Assembly (NCBI RefSeq): GCF_013004695.1
Contig: NZ_JABEMG010000005.1
Location: 1 to 64,000, forward strand
Length of the DNA stretch: 64,000 bases
Source: Promicromonospora citrea
GTDB lineage: Bacteria; Actinomycetota; Actinomycetes; Actinomycetales; Cellulomonadaceae
Direction: 5' to 3'
Shown here: piece by piece, positions 62,264 through 64,000 of the stretch
Layout: the number at the start of each line of letters is the position of its first letter
Numbering within the stretch: the stretch's first letter is position 1
Position numbers and translations under genes: made by a program
The notes under the pieces: generated by a model
What the model saw: only the letters and a program-made list of their open reading frames with translations
What the model was told of the DNA's origin: nothing
Database searches by the model: none

Positions 62264-62317
62264 AGCGCTCGCGCGCGACCGCCCGGCCGCACCGGCCACG
62301 GCCGCGCGCGTGACGCT
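62264..62317 (+). terminator. Hairpin downstream of the cysteine leader ORF
   Basis: Stem of 12 bp in two segments (62264-62267 with 62314-62317, 62270-62277 with 62303-62310), starting one base after the leader stop. Placed to be opened or closed by a ribosome at the last codons of the leader. No T-tract follows; the 125 bp to cysK contain no other feature I recognise. Confidence 0.5.
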
Positions 62318-62441
62318 CCGCCCTCGACCCCTGCTCCAGACGCCCCTCGCCAGCCCTCCGGCTCGCCTCCGCGCGGCCGGGAGCCGACGTCGGGCACGCA
62401 CGACCTCAGGCCCCACCCGCCACACAGCGAAGGAAGAAACA

Positions 62442-63377
62442 ATGGCCCGCATCTACGACGACGCGACCAAGCTCATCGGCTCCACGCCGCTCGTCAGGCT
62501 CAACCGCCTGACCGAGGGCCTCGAGGCGACGGTGCTCGCCAAGCTCGAGTTCTACAACCCGGCCAACTCGGTGAAGGACCGCATCGGCGTCTCGATCATC
62601 GACGCCGCCGAGGCCTCGGGCGAGCTCAAGGAGGGCGGCACGATCGTCGAGGGCACGTCCGGCAACACGGGCATCGCCCTGGCCTGGGTCGGCGCGGCCC
62701 GCGGCTACAAGGTCGTCCTGGCGATGCCGGAGACGATGTCCAAGGAGCGCCGCGCGCTGCTGCGCGCGTTCGGCGCCGAGCTCGTGCTGACGCCGGGCTC
62801 CGAGGGCATGAAGGGTGCCGTCGCCGCGGCCGAGCGGATCGCGCAGGAGCGCCCGGGCGCCATCCTGGCCCGCCAGTTCGCCAACGAGGCCAACGTGAAG
62901 ATCCACCGCGAGACCACCGCGGAGGAGATCTGGGCCGACACCGACGGCGCCGTCGACATCGTCGTGGCCGGCATCGGCACGGGCGGCACCATCACCGGCG
63001 TCGGTCAGGTGCTCAAGGAGCGCAAGCCCGAGGTCAAGGTCGTCGCGGTGGAGCCCGAGGAGTCGCCGATCCTCAACGGCGGCGCCCCCGGACCGCACAA
63101 GATCCAGGGCATCGGCGCGAACTTCGTGCCCGAGATCCTCGACACCACGGTGTACGACGAGGTCATCGACGTGAACGTCGGCTCGGCCATCGAGCTCGCG
63201 CGCCGCGCCGCCCAGGAGGAGGGCCTGCTCGTCGGCATCTCGTCCGGCGCCGCCCTGACGGCCGCGCTCGAGGTCGCGAAGCGCCCGGAGAACGCCGGCA
63301 AGACGATCGTCGTCGTCGTGCCCGACTTCGGCGAGCGCTACCTGTCGACGCCGCTGTTCGAGGGCCTGGTCGACTGA
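62442..63377 (+). CDS. cysK: Cysteine synthase A (O-acetylserine sulfhydrylase)
   Basis: 311 residues, ATG behind GGAAG. PLP lysine in [15 protein letters not shown] at about 41-43 region, substrate loop [30 protein letters not shown] phosphate cup, and [21 protein letters not shown]. The standard bacterial CysK: O-acetylserine plus sulfide to cysteine. Stop overlaps cysE by 1 bp. Preceded by leader and hairpin that may tie expression to cysteine supply. Confidence 0.95.
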   Translation: MARIYDDATKLIGSTPLVRLNRLTEGLEATVLAKLEFYNPANSVKDRIGVSIIDAAEASGELKEGGTIVEGTSGNTGIALAWVGAARGYKVVLAMPETMSKERRALLRAFGAELVLTPGSEGMKGAVAAAERIAQERPGAILARQFANEANVKIHRETTAEEIWADTDGAVDIVVAGIGTGGTITGVGQVLKERKPEVKVVAVEPEESPILNGGAPGPHKIQGIGANFVPEILDTTVYDEVIDVNVGSAIELARRAAQEEGLLVGISSGAALTAALEVAKRPENAGKTIVVVVPDFGERYLSTPLFEGLVD

Positions 63378-63973
63378 TGGCCGGGGTGCGCGCGCTGGTC
63401 CGGGCCCTCGTCGAGGACCTGGACGCCGCGCGCGCCCACGACCCCGCCGCACGGTCGCGCCTGGAGGTCGCGCTCGCCTACCCGGGCGTGCACGCGCTCT
63501 GGGCGCACCGTGCGGCACACCGGCTGTGGCGCAACCCCGCGCTGCGGCTGCCCGCGCGCCTGCTCTCCCAGCTCGCGCGGGCGACGACGGGCATCGAGAT
63601 CCACCCCGGCGCCCGGCTGGGCCGCCGGCTGTTCATCGACCACGGCATGGGAGTCGTGATCGGCGAGACCACGGTGGTGGGTGACGACGTCATGCTGTAC
63701 CACGGCGTGACGCTCGGCGGCCGGTCCCTGAACCGCGGCAAGCGGCACCCGACCCTGGGCGACCGCGTGACGGTCGGGGCGGGCGCCAAGGTGCTCGGGC
63801 CGGTGTGGGTCGGGGACGACGCGCAGATCGGCGCCAACGCCGTGGTGGTCAAGGACGTGCCCGCGGGAGCCGTCGCCGTCGGCATCCCCGCGCGGATCCG
63901 GGTGCCGAACGCGCCTGTCACGGAGCGCTCTCGCACGGAGGACCCGTCGGAGCTCATCGAGTACATCATCTGA
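63377..63973 (+). CDS. cysE: Serine O-acetyltransferase
   Basis: 198 residues. Short EpsC/CysE form: an N-terminal helical part, then the left-handed beta-helix with [24 protein letters not shown] (catalytic His-Gly), [30 protein letters not shown], and GIPARIRV. Makes O-acetylserine for the upstream CysK; overlap TGATG couples the two. The C-terminus is complete in the window (ends ELIEYII). Confidence 0.94.
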   Translation: MAGVRALVRALVEDLDAARAHDPAARSRLEVALAYPGVHALWAHRAAHRLWRNPALRLPARLLSQLARATTGIEIHPGARLGRRLFIDHGMGVVIGETTVVGDDVMLYHGVTLGGRSLNRGKRHPTLGDRVTVGAGAKVLGPVWVGDDAQIGANAVVVKDVPAGAVAVGIPARIRVPNAPVTERSRTEDPSELIEYII

Positions 63974-64000
63974 CGGCGCGCTCGTCGGATCGCTGAGATC

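Overview
The window is very G+C-rich, gene-dense bacterial chromosome. GTG starts are common, genes often overlap by 4 bp (ATGA/GTGA), and -10-like hexamers (TAnnnT) repeatedly lie 6-8 nt before start codons, which suggests leaderless mRNAs. Gene content (ALF-repeat protein, WYL and PadR regulators, DUF2993, an Erm-type methyltransferase, a deazaflavin-type nitroreductase, LuxR/TrmB-like regulator) points to an actinobacterium, most likely a Micrococcales member related to Cellulosimicrobium, Isoptericola or Cellulomonas. That placement is inferred from style, not from a marker gene. I see no rRNA, tRNA, CRISPR array, insertion sequence or prophage.

Layout. 1-8.6 kb: 3' part of a large ALF-repeat protein, a LuxR-type regulator, an SDR, a MacB-type ABC pair, then a divergent SDR/TetR pair and CutA. 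8.7-18 kb: a small membrane protein and a membrane-anchored hydrolase, then a sugar-catabolism locus. Its minus-strand arm encodes LacI, a TIM-barrel isomerase-like enzyme, a DhaK-DhaL kinase, RpiB and a 3-hydroxyacyl-CoA-dehydrogenase-like enzyme; its plus-strand arm encodes two Gfo/Idh/MocA oxidoreductases. Together they look like a route into tetrulose phosphates and D-erythrose 4-phosphate. 18-31 kb: TetR/DUF4267, a zinc-finger anti-sigma-like protein, a chloroperoxidase-type hydrolase, a fully overlapping molybdate operon (MerR/TOBE regulator-modA-modB-modC), a methyltransferase, a truncated CDF-type protein, Ohr, WYL, two VOC proteins, AraC, YciI, and an epimerase/TetR pair.

31-46 kb: ACC deaminase, N-acyl-D-amino-acid deacylase, an ABC exporter divergent from a two-component system, a class IV aminotransferase, a 1349-residue secreted subtilisin, a deazaflavin nitroreductase-like protein, an epimerase lacking a standard start codon, an MFS exporter, a membrane protein and a protein-kinase-fold protein. 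46-56 kb: XRE-cupin/thioredoxin-reductase pair, GntR/amidohydrolase pair, a hydrolase, MerR, SulP, an AI-2E-family protein and RF3. 56-64 kb: PadR plus an FtsX-type ABC exporter, followed by an Erm methyltransferase behind a well-formed leader-peptide attenuator, DUF2993, NTF2-like, GNAT, and cysK-cysE behind a cysteine-containing leader ORF.

Two features stand out. First, a dispersed repeat family with a 10-bp core GACTACCTCG on an exact 16-bp lattice occurs at four places, each at gene 3' ends and twice as long inverted arrays; one of them supplies the stop codon of a TetR gene. Second, the Erm gene has a 1:2 / 2:3 / 3:4 alternative-pairing leader with an 11-codon upstream ORF, next to an inferred drug exporter.
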